Notes: generated by a model from the sequence alone, not told the origin. Counted from the stretch's first letter, positions 35,953 through 44,283 are shown. The stretch is 64,000 nt of DNA from M3007 sp040397785 (GCA_040397785.1 JBBAVI010000018.1:1-64000), one strand, 5' to 3'. Made by a program: numbers and translations.

Positions 35953-36795
35953 ATGGATCATCTTGCGCTATACCATGCTACCTGCGCCGAATGCAGCAAA
36001 CTGATCACGACGCGTTATTCAACTTCGTTTTCGTTAGGTATTCGGGTATTTCACAAACGCCTCAGAACGCCTATTTACGCAATTTATGGGTTCGTAAGGT
36101 TTGCTGATGAAATTGTAGATACTTTCCACGAATATGACAAATCCAGCTTATTTGAGCGTTTTCGGAAAGAAACCTATCTCGCTATTGAGGAAAAGATCAG
36201 CCTGAACCCGGTATTGCATGCGTTCCAGCAAACGGTACACCAATATAATATTGAACCCGAGCTGATTGAAGCCTTTTTGCGCAGTATGGAAATGGATTTG
36301 CACAATGACGCTTATGATCCCAGTGGATATGACGAATACATTTATGGTTCAGCAGAAGTAGTAGGCTTGATGTGCCTGCGGGTGTTTGTAGAAGGCAATG
36401 AGGAGGCGTACCAAAAACTCAAAGAACCTGCGCGTAAATTGGGCGCTGCGTTTCAAAAAATCAATTTCCTGCGCGATATAAAGAGTGACTTTGACGAACG
36501 CGGTCGGGTGTATTTCCCGGGTGTGAGTTTTCAGAGTTTCACCAATGAGCAAAAACTCCAGATTGAACGCGATATCAAATCTGATTTCGATGAAGCCTTG
36601 GAAGGGATTCGCAGCCTGCCGGAAAGTTCCCGGTTTGGTGTGTACCTCGCTTATAAATATTACACCCAACTGTTTTCTAAAATCAGCAGAGCAAGTGCGC
36701 AACATGTTGCAGAAAAACGCTTCCGGGTATCCGATAAACGCAAAATTTATTTACTTTTTAGTTCCGCCTTACGGCATCGACTTAATTTTTTATAA
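35953..36795 (+). CDS. crtB: Phytoene/squalene synthase (CrtB type)
   Basis: 280 aa prenyl-transferase that condenses two geranylgeranyl diphosphates to phytoene. Both aspartate-rich metal-binding motifs are present: RFADEIVD (D52-D56) and FLRDIKSDFDERGRVYFP (about 173-190). Other family blocks: YSTSFSLG and YGFVRFADE, YIYGSAEVVGLMCLRVF. Co-transcribed with crtI (six-base gap). Confidence 0.93.
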   Translation: MDHLALYHATCAECSKLITTRYSTSFSLGIRVFHKRLRTPIYAIYGFVRFADEIVDTFHEYDKSSLFERFRKETYLAIEEKISLNPVLHAFQQTVHQYNIEPELIEAFLRSMEMDLHNDAYDPSGYDEYIYGSAEVVGLMCLRVFVEGNEEAYQKLKEPARKLGAAFQKINFLRDIKSDFDERGRVYFPGVSFQSFTNEQKLQIERDIKSDFDEALEGIRSLPESSRFGVYLAYKYYTQLFSKISRASAQHVAEKRFRVSDKRKIYLLFSSALRHRLNFL

Positions 36796-36832
36796 AACAC
36801 CACCACCACCGTATTAACCCACTAATAATGAA

Positions 36833-36860
36833 GAAGGCTGCCGGGGGACTGGCAGCCTTC
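36833..36860. terminator. Hairpin downstream of crtB
   Basis: Perfect 10-bp stem GAAGGCTGCC/GGCAGCCTTC with an 8-base loop, 37 bases after the crtB stop. No T-run on the plus strand; on the minus strand it is followed by TTCATTATT. It may also end a minus-strand transcript of the micro-ORF at 36916. Confidence 0.65.
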
Positions 36861-36915
36861 AAATTTCACGAAGGTGTACTTGGATTAAAGCAATGGAAAA
36901 TTTCAGGCGGGGGCC

Positions 36916-37008
36916 TTAGCGGCGCACACCTGCTGTCAAATAAGAGGCAACTTGAGGTAGCGCTCTAACCAACAGCAACGCCGCGATTGTAACATAAAGA
37001 ATAAGCAT
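36916..37008 (-). CDS. Possible 30-aa single-span membrane peptide
   Basis: ATG at 37008 to TAA at 36916. The peptide begins MLILYVTIAALLLVRALP and ends TAGVRR: one uninterrupted hydrophobic segment, then a polar, basic tail, like many tiny membrane proteins. It is followed by the hairpin at 36833-36860. Against: no promoter or ribosome site stands out, and an open frame of this size is expected by chance. I do not recognise a family. Confidence 0.3.
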   Translation of the reverse strand: MLILYVTIAALLLVRALPQVASYLTAGVRR

Positions 37009-37214
37009 AATAGAAACGGATTGGAAAGTGAGTAAATAATGTTTGATTAAAAAAAACAGATTATGAAATAAAATCAACACTCAAAGATGAATCGTTTCAT
37101 TCACATATTGTACATATCAATGATTTTTTTTTGTTAATTCGTTTTAAAATAAAAATTCTGCCTTCTGTTCGCTCCTTTTTAACTATTTTTGCATCAGAAT
37201 TATCCAGTCTTCTC

Positions 37215-37267
37215 TAAAGTCAACTTACCTTGTCGACTTTAAACAGGTCGATCCCCTTGCCTGTTTT
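37215..37267 (+). promoter_or_regulatory. Two consecutive inverted repeats ahead of the PLP gene pair
   Basis: TAAAGTC (37215-37221) pairs with GACTTTA (37235-37241), and directly after it ACAGG (37243-37247) pairs with CCTGT (37260-37264), which runs into TTTT. If transcribed from the -7 box at 37184 this would be a leader hairpin plus a short terminator-like hairpin, i.e. attenuation is conceivable. Confidence 0.3.
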
Positions 37268-37286
37268 CATGTAATGCTTATTTTCT

Positions 37287-37315
37287 TTTGCCAATTCAGA
37301 AATTACCTATTTTTG
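37287..37315 (+). promoter_or_regulatory. Promoter of the PLP gene pair
   Basis: TTTG (37287-37290), 17 bases, TATTTTTG (37308-37315): a full Bacteroidota-type promoter, 41 bases from the ATG at 37357. This supports the shorter start of the following gene. Confidence 0.6.
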
Positions 37316-37356
37316 TATTGGCAAGTTATCCGTATTCATTTCAAAAAGTTTTGGGA

Positions 37357-38358
37357 ATGGTTTTCAATAATATCCTTGAAACAATCGGCAAGACCCCACT
37401 GATCCGATTAAACCAGATAGTAGCCCATATGCCAGCTACCGTGTACGCTAAAGTGGAATCTTTCAACCCAGGCCTAAGCGCAAAAGACCGAATCGCCCTG
37501 CACATGATCGAACGTGCCGAACGGTTAGGCCAATTGAAACCCGGCGCTACCATCGTAGACGCCACCAGCGGCAATACTGGCTTTAGCCTTGCCATGGTTT
37601 GCGCCATCAAAGGATACAAATGCGTATTGACCGTTACCAGCAAAATTTCGGAAGACAAAATGAACAACCTCAAGGCCATGGGCGCAGAGGTAATTCTTTG
37701 TCCGCAAGACGCAAAACCAAACGATCCCAACTCTTACTACCGCCGCGCCGAACAGTTGGCAAAAGATATTCCCGGCGCTTTTTATGTCAACCAGAATTTC
37801 AACCACGACAACGCCGACGCCCACTACCTGAGCACGGGGCCCGAAATTTGGGAACAAACCCACGGCCGCATCACCCACCTCATTGGAAGCACCAGCACCG
37901 GCGGTACCCTTTGCGGTTCGGGCAAATACCTGAAAGAACAAAATCCCGCGTTAAAAATCATCGCAGTAGATGCCTTTGGCTCTGTTTTGAAAAAATACCA
38001 TGAAACAGGCATTTACGACGAAAACGAAATCTATTCCTACCGCATCGAAGGCACCGGCAAAAATATCATTCCCGCCAACCTCGACTTTGGCCTGGTGGAT
38101 CGTTTCGTGAAAGTAACTGATAAAGACAGTGCCTTGCGTGCACGCGCCATCGCGCGCCAGGAAGGCATGCTCGTAGGTTATTCCAGCGGCGGCGCGCTCC
38201 AGTGCTTGGAGCAAATAAAAAGTGAACTGACCGCCGATGATGTAATCGTACTTATCTTTGCCGACCACGGCTCTAAATATGTCAGCAAAATATTCAGCGA
38301 CAGCTGGATGGAAGCACAAGGATTCCTGGAACCCAATGTAGCTTCAGTAGAGGCATAA
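37357..38358 (+). CDS. PLP-dependent cysteine/cystathionine-synthase-like enzyme, possible cysteate synthase
   Basis: 333 aa from ATG 37357 (MVFNNILETIGKTPLIRLN, where the family normally starts); the open frame extends 23 residues further but covers the promoter. Fold-type II PLP enzyme: PLP lysine in LSAKDR (K43), phosphate and substrate loops TSGNTG (70-75) and GSTSTGGT. The C-terminal half (QEGMLVGYSSGGA, DHGSKYVSKIFSDSWMEAQGFLE) is closer to cystathionine beta-synthase cores than to CysK. The usual GGSVKDR reads GLSAKDR. The next gene is an SPT-like acyltransferase 67 bp downstream; together they fit cysteate formation followed by capnine-base formation (inference). Ordinary cysteine or cystathionine synthesis is the alternative. 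Confidence 0.75.
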   Translation: MVFNNILETIGKTPLIRLNQIVAHMPATVYAKVESFNPGLSAKDRIALHMIERAERLGQLKPGATIVDATSGNTGFSLAMVCAIKGYKCVLTVTSKISEDKMNNLKAMGAEVILCPQDAKPNDPNSYYRRAEQLAKDIPGAFYVNQNFNHDNADAHYLSTGPEIWEQTHGRITHLIGSTSTGGTLCGSGKYLKEQNPALKIIAVDAFGSVLKKYHETGIYDENEIYSYRIEGTGKNIIPANLDFGLVDRFVKVTDKDSALRARAIARQEGMLVGYSSGGALQCLEQIKSELTADDVIVLIFADHGSKYVSKIFSDSWMEAQGFLEPNVASVEA

Positions 38359-38425
38359 TAAACCGCAAGACGCCTGTACAGCCCAAACTCAATCACATTT
38401 TTTCAATTATCATTCCTGTATCGAG

Positions 38426-39670
38426 ATGGATTTGTTCGATAGAATTTTGAAACAATCCGGCCCGCTTGGCAAATACGCCGAAGTAGCCGAAGGTTATTAC
38501 ATGTTCCCACGCCTCGAAGGCGCATTGGGAAATCGTATGCTTTTTAAAGGCCGCGAAGTAATTTGTTGGAGTATCAACAACTACTTAGGCCTCGCCAACC
38601 ACCCCGAAGTACGCCAGGCTGATGCTGAAAGCGCTGCCAAATGGGGCCTCGCGTACCCAATGGGCGCGCGTATGATGTCAGGCGAAACCGGTCAGCACCG
38701 CAAATTGGAAACCGAACTGGCCCATTTTGTCGGCAAAGAAGACGGTTACCTGCTCAATTATGGCTACCAGGGTATTATGTCGGTGATCGACGCGCTGCTT
38801 ACCCGCCACGATGTGGTGGTGTACGACGCAGAAAGCCACGCCTGTATTGTAGATGCCTTGCGCATGCACTTGGGCAAACGGTTTGCCTTTATCCACAACG
38901 ACATCAGCAGCCTCGCCAAAAACCTCGACCGCGCCAAAAAACTCGTGGAAGAAACAGGAGGCGGTATCCTCGTGATCACCGAAGGCGTATTTGGTATGCG
39001 CGGCGACCAGGGTAAATTGCGTGAAATCGTAGCCCTGAAAGAAACGTATGGCTTCCGACTGCTCATCGACGACGCCCACGGCTTCGGAATGCTCGGCAAA
39101 ACCGGCGCCGGAACTGCCGAAGAACAAGACGTTACCGAGGATGTAGACCTGTATTTCAGCACGTTTGCCAAAAGTATGGCCCTCATCGGCGCCTTTATCG
39201 CAGGCCAACCTGAAATCATCCGCTTCCTGCGGTATAACATGCGCTCCCAGATTTTTGCCAAATCACTGCCGATGCCCATCGTGGAAGGCGGCTTGAAACG
39301 GTTTGAATTGCTAAAAAACAAGCCCGAACTGCGCGAAAAACTGTGGTCGAATGTATACAAACTGCAGGACGGTCTGCGCAGCCGCGGATTTGACCTGGGC
39401 GATACCAATACCTGCGTAACCCCTGTCTATCTGCAAGGCGAACCGGAAGAAGCCATGGCGTTGGTAAAAGACATGCGCGAAAATTACAGCGTATTCTGCT
39501 CCATCGTGGTGTATCCGGTGATTCCTAAAGGCATGATCATTCTCCGCCTGATTCCTACTGCTGCCCATACCGACGAAGATATTCAACTGACTTTAGAGGC
39601 ATTTACGGCCATTGGAGAAAACTTGAAAGCCGGGAAGTATAAGAATTATGTGCCGGAGACGATTGGTTAA
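38426..39670 (+). CDS. Alpha-oxoamine synthase (serine-palmitoyltransferase-like), possible capnine synthase
   Basis: 414 aa fold-type I PLP enzyme that joins an amino acid with an acyl thioester and releases CO2. Landmarks: NNYLGLANHP, GARMMSGETGQHRKLE, His138 in ESHACIVDAL (ring-stacking His), DDAHGFGMLG (about 215-224), PLP lysine K249 in STFAKSMALIGAF, and LRLIPTAAHTDEDI at the C-terminus with the Arg that binds the substrate acid group. Candidates are serine palmitoyltransferase (sphingolipids), cysteate acyltransferase (sulfonolipids) or 2-amino-3-ketobutyrate ligase. The neighbouring CBS-like gene favours cysteate. Ends in a bidirectional terminator shared with the PhoD-like gene. Confidence 0.8.
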   Translation: MDLFDRILKQSGPLGKYAEVAEGYYMFPRLEGALGNRMLFKGREVICWSINNYLGLANHPEVRQADAESAAKWGLAYPMGARMMSGETGQHRKLETELAHFVGKEDGYLLNYGYQGIMSVIDALLTRHDVVVYDAESHACIVDALRMHLGKRFAFIHNDISSLAKNLDRAKKLVEETGGGILVITEGVFGMRGDQGKLREIVALKETYGFRLLIDDAHGFGMLGKTGAGTAEEQDVTEDVDLYFSTFAKSMALIGAFIAGQPEIIRFLRYNMRSQIFAKSLPMPIVEGGLKRFELLKNKPELREKLWSNVYKLQDGLRSRGFDLGDTNTCVTPVYLQGEPEEAMALVKDMRENYSVFCSIVVYPVIPKGMIILRLIPTAAHTDEDIQLTLEAFTAIGENLKAGKYKNYVPETIG

Positions 39671-39696
39671 GAGGTAGCATTGCAACTATAGGCATT

Positions 39697-39739
39697 AAAA
39701 AAGCCGGCTTATCCTTTTATGGGATAGACCGGCTTTTTT
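39697..39739. terminator. Bidirectional terminator
   Basis: Long stem AAAAAAGCCGG.CTTATCC paired with GGGATAG.CCGGCTTTTTT (39697-39714 with 39721-39739), one mismatch, 6-base loop, U-tracts on both strands. Serves the convergent genes ending at 39670 and 39756. Confidence 0.92.
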
Positions 39740-39755
39740 ATTTTAAGTTTACTCC

Positions 39756-40928
39756 CTAATACTTCACCATAATCGTCTGAAACAATTCATTCTGCAAACC
39801 ACGCACTTCCATCGTAACGGTCGGTTTGGAGCCTTCCCACTGTACTTTTAGCAGACCAAAATTGCGTTTGACAACCATATCGCCTACCCGAAACTTATTG
39901 GCTTCGGTGGTACCGGAACGGATGTGCGTAATCCCACTGGAGGTAAAATCGTACAAGGGATACGGCAGTCCCTGCAAATCCATTTTTGAAATCTCGGCCA
40001 TGTGGCGGTCGCCCGAAAGAATGATCAGGTTTTTAGGCTTGACAGATGAAATTAACCCGAGCAACTTTTTCCGGGCATTGGGGAAGTTACCCCATTTTTC
40101 ATACGGGTGTTCATCGGCAATGACCTGCACCGAGGAGCACAGGATATTGAGATTGGCCTGGCTGTTACGCAATTCCTGTTCCAGCCATTTCCATTGGGCA
40201 GCGCCTAAAATATCGCCTTCCATATTGGGCAAATAGCGTTTTTGCTTGGAAGGATCTGCGTACAAGGTATCCCGGAAGTACCGGGTATCCAGCACGATCA
40301 CTTTGATTTTTTGTCCGGGTTTCCCAAAAGTGTAGGCAGTATAAGCCCCTTCTCGTCTCCGGGTGATATGATTTGCAGGCACATCTAAAAAATCAAGCAG
40401 ACATTTTTTGGAAGCCTTTTTAAAAGGATATCCACCCGCAGCATCGTTGTACCCGTAATCATGGTCGTCGTACACCCCGACAATCTGGGCTTTGGCGCGT
40501 AAGTTTTTATACTCCGGACCATTTTTCAGTTTTTTATAATAACCAGCCAATACCTTCATATTAGAAGTATCAGCGTATACGATGTCACCGAGCCAAATCC
40601 ACAAATTGGGGTTATTGGTGGCAACGGCATTCCACATGGTTTGTGGCTTATCTAACCTATTACAAGAACCAAAAGAAATGACCGATAAAGATACCGTGGT
40701 ATCAATCGCTTTGGGCCTAGAAGCATCCAAATCCACCATTTCAAGGCTTTCTGGTGCTTCACGCTCGGTCAGCTGATCGGGTGTTTTTGTTTTGGCGGCA
40801 GGATTTGTATTCGTTTTATTTACTTGTCCTGGACTTCCTCCGGGCTTAACGGTTTCTTTTTGAGCAAATACAGGCGACAACATCAGCACCCAACAAAGAA
40901 GCGAAACAACAAAGCGCAATTTATTCAT
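39756..40928 (-). CDS. PhoD-like metallophosphatase (alkaline phosphatase D family)
   Basis: 390 aa with a signal peptide (MNKLRFVVSLLCWVLMLSPVFA, cleavage before QKE) and a proline/threonine-rich linker (about 25-60). The calcineurin-like metallophosphatase core shows SFGSCNRLD, WLGDIVYAD, GVYDDHDYGYND and ILSGDRHMAE, the metal-ligand motifs of PhoD enzymes. PhoD enzymes hydrolyse phosphodiesters and monoesters outside the cytoplasm. No lipobox or T9SS tail is present, so it is probably periplasmic. Substrate unknown. Confidence 0.87.
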   Translation of the reverse strand: MNKLRFVVSLLCWVLMLSPVFAQKETVKPGGSPGQVNKTNTNPAAKTKTPDQLTEREAPESLEMVDLDASRPKAIDTTVSLSVISFGSCNRLDKPQTMWNAVATNNPNLWIWLGDIVYADTSNMKVLAGYYKKLKNGPEYKNLRAKAQIVGVYDDHDYGYNDAAGGYPFKKASKKCLLDFLDVPANHITRRREGAYTAYTFGKPGQKIKVIVLDTRYFRDTLYADPSKQKRYLPNMEGDILGAAQWKWLEQELRNSQANLNILCSSVQVIADEHPYEKWGNFPNARKKLLGLISSVKPKNLIILSGDRHMAEISKMDLQGLPYPLYDFTSSGITHIRSGTTEANKFRVGDMVVKRNFGLLKVQWEGSKPTVTMEVRGLQNELFQTIMVKY

Positions 40929-41024
40929 GCGGCGGTCAAAAACAATGATTTAAAAGTTGAATGCTTTTAAACGTAAACTTTACAAAAATCGTACAACTGT
41001 ATAATCACAATATGAAAACGACCT

Positions 41025-42026
41025 TTATTTTAAAGGCAAAAGTCCCGCTATTTCCCGCACTTCCCGTAAAGTTTGCTGCGCGGTTTTGCGAATTTCGGCG
41101 CTACTTTCCTGAATTTGCGCTTTCACCTTGCGTTTGTCGGCATTCAATTCGGCCAAACGTTCGCGGAAGGGATTAATCAAGCCAACCAATGCATCCGCTA
41201 CCGCCTCCTTCAAAGCGCTGTATTTGAGGGTACCGGCTTTATAATCGTCCATCAAACTATCGTGCAATTCCATGCTGTTGCAGGCGCGCAAGAGTTCAAA
41301 CAAATTGGCCACGCCGGTGCTCATTTCACCTGCCGGGGTGTCACCGGTATCCGTTACGGCCGATTTAATTTGTTTGCGCACCCTATCTTCTTCACCAAAC
41401 AGGTTGATATAATGCTTTTCGCCCAGGCTTTTGCTCATTTTTCGATTCGGATCGGCGGGCGAAAGGATTTTAGGTGTATCCGTAAACAACGGCTCCGGAA
41501 TTTGGAAATACTCCTTGCCAAACTGGCTATTAAAACGTTGTGCAATGTTGCGCGACAATTCGAGGTGTTGTTCCTGGTCTTTGCCCACGGGTACGTAATG
41601 CGCGTGGTACATCAGGATATCTGCCGCTTGCAGCACCGGATAGGTAAACAAGCCCAGGCTCACAAAAGCGTCTTTGTCTTTTTCGTGCAATTGGTCTGTT
41701 TTATCCTTAAATTGCGTCATGCGGGTAACCTCGCCATAAGGCACTACACAATTCAGCACCCAGGCGAGTTCGGCATGTTCGGGCACCAGACTTTGCACAA
41801 AAAGGTGTTCGGGGTTCACGCCACAAGCAGTAAGCCAGAAAACCATGTTCCAGGTATTTTCCCGCAATTTTTCGGGATTATAAGGCATGGTCATGGAGTG
41901 ATAATCGACCACACAAAAAAAGCAATTGTATTCCTCTTGCAGGCGCACCCAGTTTTGAACCGCGCCGAAGTAGTTTCCAATGTGCAAATCGCCCGTAGGC
42001 TGGATACCAGACAAAACATTTTTCAT
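41025..42026 (-). CDS. trpS: Tryptophanyl-tRNA synthetase
   Basis: 333 aa class I aminoacyl-tRNA synthetase charging tRNA-Trp. The HIGH-like motif PTGDLHIGNYFGA is at the N-terminus and KMSKS near residue 195; GEVTRMTQFKDK and the C-terminal anticodon region are also as in the family. I use the ATG at 42026 (MKNVLSGIQPTGD); the longer frame begins with a TTG three codons upstream. It follows ridA by 25 bases and is probably co-transcribed with it. Confidence 0.95.
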   Translation of the reverse strand: MKNVLSGIQPTGDLHIGNYFGAVQNWVRLQEEYNCFFCVVDYHSMTMPYNPEKLRENTWNMVFWLTACGVNPEHLFVQSLVPEHAELAWVLNCVVPYGEVTRMTQFKDKTDQLHEKDKDAFVSLGLFTYPVLQAADILMYHAHYVPVGKDQEQHLELSRNIAQRFNSQFGKEYFQIPEPLFTDTPKILSPADPNRKMSKSLGEKHYINLFGEEDRVRKQIKSAVTDTGDTPAGEMSTGVANLFELLRACNSMELHDSLMDDYKAGTLKYSALKEAVADALVGLINPFRERLAELNADKRKVKAQIQESSAEIRKTAQQTLREVREIAGLLPLK

Positions 42027-42051
42027 AGCAAACAAGGCCTTGATTTACCGT

Positions 42052-42435
42052 TTAAGCGGTGTGGGCGATGGCAGAAATTTCGATGTTGACAAATTTAGGC
42101 AGTTCAGACACCTGTACGAGCTCACGCGCGGGCGCAAATTCGGCCTGAAAATATTCGGCATACACGGCGTTGATCCGGCCAAACATATTCATATCCTTTA
42201 CGAACACCGTTACTTTGGCTACTTTTTCGAGGCTGGAGCCGGTTGCTTCCAAAATGGCTTTCAAGTTTTTCAATACCTGATGCGTTTCCGCCTCGATATT
42301 GTCGAGTACCAATTCGTCGGTGGAAGGGTCAATCGCAATTTGGCCGGATATAAAAACCAGTTGGCCAATCACAACCGACTGGTTATAAGGGCCAATAGGC
42401 ATGGGTGCGGCCGGGGTATTTACAATCGTTTTCAT
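42052..42435 (-). CDS. ridA: RidA family reactive-imine deaminase
   Basis: 127 aa from ATG 42435 (MKTIVNTPAAPMPIGPYNQ), the normal family start; the open frame runs 17 residues further upstream without homology. RidA hydrolyses reactive enamine/imine intermediates such as 2-aminoacrylate, protecting PLP enzymes. Substrate-binding Arg lies in FAPARELVQVSELPK, and GPYNQ and VFISGQIAID are conserved. Trimer by family. The adjacent trpS suggests only operon convenience. Confidence 0.92.
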   Translation of the reverse strand: MKTIVNTPAAPMPIGPYNQSVVIGQLVFISGQIAIDPSTDELVLDNIEAETHQVLKNLKAILEATGSSLEKVAKVTVFVKDMNMFGRINAVYAEYFQAEFAPARELVQVSELPKFVNIEISAIAHTA

Positions 42436-42604
42436 ATAAACAAATTTACAGTTGTAAAAAACGCGAAGATAGCCATTCCGCAACATGCAAGGAAAAAGAA
42501 TGGCACAGCGAGGCCTTTTCTATTTTGTATAAATAGAAAAAGCCCCACATCGCCCCGACAAGCGGGACTGGAGCCTCCTCAAAAGCAATATGGCAAAGAA
42601 CTAT

Positions 42605-42814
42605 CTAGGCCTCGGCAGCTTCAGCACCGGAAAGTTTTCCCGGAACAATAACCTGACCACGATAGTACAGATCGCCATTTACCTTGTAAGCACGGTGAAA
42701 CAAGTGTGGTTCACCTGTAGTTTTACAGGTTGCGATTTGTGGAACTTCCGTTTTGTAGTGCGTACGGCGGGCACGTTTACGACGTTTCGAGTGCCGCCAC
42801 TTAGGATTTGGCAT
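42605..42814 (-). CDS. rpmF: 50S ribosomal protein L32
   Basis: 69 aa, very basic at the N-terminus (MPNPKWRHSKRRKRARRTHYK) as in all L32 proteins, with a short acidic/alanine tail. It has a single cysteine (IATCKTTG) rather than four, so it is the zinc-free form. It follows the DUF177 gene by 69 bases on the same strand, the widely conserved yceD-rpmF order. Confidence 0.95.
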   Translation of the reverse strand: MPNPKWRHSKRRKRARRTHYKTEVPQIATCKTTGEPHLFHRAYKVNGDLYYRGQVIVPGKLSGAEAAEA

Positions 42815-42883
42815 AACGCTAAGTAATTTGAACCTTTTTCAAGCCTACCAGGTGCAACCTGTGCATGCTATAAAAAAAGCGAA

Positions 42884-43402
42884 TTATTTGTATTTGCCCC
42901 CTTTCAACGCTTCCCAAATTGGATTGGTCGGCGTATCATCGGGATTTTGATTCAGGTACTTCAATATTTCCTGATTACAAGGCGGCGTTGCATCCGCCTG
43001 GCAATCGTACGTATTGGTTATTGGTAAGGCCAGTACTGTAAATTCATACAAGTATTTGGCCACATTCAATTCAGATGCTTCCCGGCTGATAAATACCACC
43101 TCATCTTCTTCCTCCCCTTCCGCCTCGCCGTATTTGACAATCAATTGACGCACATCCTCTAAAGGCAAATGGATGGGCACGGTACAACGATCGCAAATTT
43201 CCTCCACATAGCCATGCAACTCAAAACCCAAAATCAACATATCTGCCCGCTTATCTAACACCAAATCAAAATGCACTAAACCCTTCTCAACAGGGGTGCC
43301 TTCGAAATGGCTGAAAAATTCAGTGTCGATAGCGTAAGTATATTGGTGTACTCCAAGCTTTAAACCCATGATGGGGATGGAATACGCGACGAAAGCGTTC
43401 AT
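42884..43402 (-). CDS. DUF177 (YceD) family protein
   Basis: 172 aa from ATG 43402 (MNAFVAYSIPIMGLKLG); the open frame extends 36 residues into the AT-rich promoter and is not coding there. The central EICDRCTVPIHLPL motif (Cys-x-x-Cys) and the downstream acidic patch (GEAEGEEEDEVVFI) identify the family, followed by CQADATPPCN. DUF177 proteins are linked to 23S rRNA or large-subunit assembly in plants and bacteria, in line with the neighbouring rpmF. Promoter at 43430-43460. Confidence 0.88.
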   Translation of the reverse strand: MNAFVAYSIPIMGLKLGVHQYTYAIDTEFFSHFEGTPVEKGLVHFDLVLDKRADMLILGFELHGYVEEICDRCTVPIHLPLEDVRQLIVKYGEAEGEEEDEVVFISREASELNVAKYLYEFTVLALPITNTYDCQADATPPCNQEILKYLNQNPDDTPTNPIWEALKGGKYK

Positions 43403-43429
43403 AGCCACTTCATTTTGAAAATCGGGCTG

Positions 43430-43460
43430 CAAAGGTAATACTTGTTGTACAATCTGCCAA
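43430..43460 (-). promoter_or_regulatory. Promoter of DUF177-rpmF
   Basis: On the minus strand TTG (43458-43460), exactly 20 bases, TACCTTTG (43430-43437). Leader about 20 nt to the ATG at 43402, which supports that start. Confidence 0.75.
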
Positions 43461-43590
43461 GTTTGAAAAAAATTAAAAAATAATTTTTTTTTAAAAATTT
43501 TAAAAAACACAACTAATTGATTATCAATGTCAATTGCGTAACAAGGTTCAATAGTTAAGGAAAGTACCCGGCCTAAGATGGTTCTATGTG

Positions 43591-43621
43591 TTGCATAGTA
43601 CTATTTTTAGTATTACCTTTG
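43591..43621 (+). promoter_or_regulatory. Promoter of the lipoprotein-PadR-PspC operon
   Basis: TTG (43591-43593), exactly 20 bases, TACCTTTG (43614-43621), identical in core sequence and spacing to the DUF177 promoter. Predicted start about 43628, leader about 26 nt. Confidence 0.75.
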
Positions 43622-43653
43622 CTGTATCAAAACAACTTAGACCACCATTTTAC

Positions 43654-43902
43654 ATGAAACAGCACAAAAAAGGACCAAATACGCTTGCTTGCCTACTTTT
43701 ATTCGGCTGTATTGCCCTGAGTGCTTGCCACCCAAGCGCACACCGCCCGAGTTTTGGCCTCAATTTATCCCAATGGGGTACGGGCCGAATCGGTGTAAGT
43801 TCAAAACTGGCAAGTCCGACAGAATCTTCACTCGAAATTCCGTCTCACCATACGGAATCCATTGTAAAACCGGTATCTCTCTCAACAACAACTAAAAAGT
43901 AA
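43654..43902 (+). CDS. Small lipoprotein ahead of padR
   Basis: 82 aa from the ATG at 43654; the open frame begins further upstream but that part holds the promoter. Signal peptide with lipobox LSAC (Cys about 25: CIALSACHPS). The mature part is short, polar and without a recognisable domain (GLNLSQWGTGRIG, then Ser/Thr-rich ending STTTKK). The stop is three bases from the padR ATG, so it belongs to that operon. Function unknown. Confidence 0.65.
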   Translation: MKQHKKGPNTLACLLLFGCIALSACHPSAHRPSFGLNLSQWGTGRIGVSSKLASPTESSLEIPSHHTESIVKPVSLSTTTKK

Positions 43903-43905
43903 CAT

Positions 43906-44283
43906 ATGGATTTGGAAAATGCAAAAGCACAGATGCGGAAAGGCGTATTGGAGCTGTGTATTCTCGCCATCATCGACGAAGAAGAATTTTACCCGAGCGA
44001 TATTATCGCCCAGTTAAAAGCCAATGATCTGATCGTGGTGGAAGGTACCCTGTATCCGCTCCTGACGCGGCTTAAAAATGATGGTCTATTAGACTATACT
44101 TGGCGGGAAAGCAATTCCGGACCGCCACGTAAATATTTCAAAATCACCGAAACCGGAAAACAATTTTTGGAAGGACTTACCGCCAGCTGGCAAAAACTGG
44201 TACAATCGGTAGATCAGACCTTGCAAAACGGCGCTGCCAACAACGGCGCAACGGAAGCCCCCAAAACCGACGCCGAATTCTGA
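43906..44283 (+). CDS. PadR-family transcriptional regulator
   Basis: 125 aa winged-helix repressor. Typical PadR body: AQMRKGVLELCILAIIDEEEFYPSDII, the recognition helix region VEGTLYPLLTRLKNDGLLDYTW, and RKYFKITETGKQFL, plus an alanine-rich tail. Bacteroidota commonly pair this PadR with a PspC protein encoded next to it, as here (62 bases to the ATG at 44346). Self-regulation of the operon is likely; no clear operator palindrome was found at 43600-43650. Confidence 0.9.
   Translation: MDLENAKAQMRKGVLELCILAIIDEEEFYPSDIIAQLKANDLIVVEGTLYPLLTRLKNDGLLDYTWRESNSGPPRKYFKITETGKQFLEGLTASWQKLVQSVDQTLQNGAANNGATEAPKTDAEF

Larger units (their letters stand above)
36796..37286. other. 490-bp spacer between crtB and the cysteate-synthase-like gene
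   Basis: Contains the hairpin 36833-36860, a possible 30-codon gene on the minus strand (36916-37008), an AT-rich stretch with long A and T runs, a -7-like TATTTTTG (37184-37191), and the leader inverted repeats described separately. Nothing else is recognised. Confidence 0.6.

Noticed and set aside
41073..42089. Long (about 338-codon) open frame antisense to trpS.
   Set aside because: It is the shadow of trpS; trpS has all class I synthetase motifs and the antisense protein has none.
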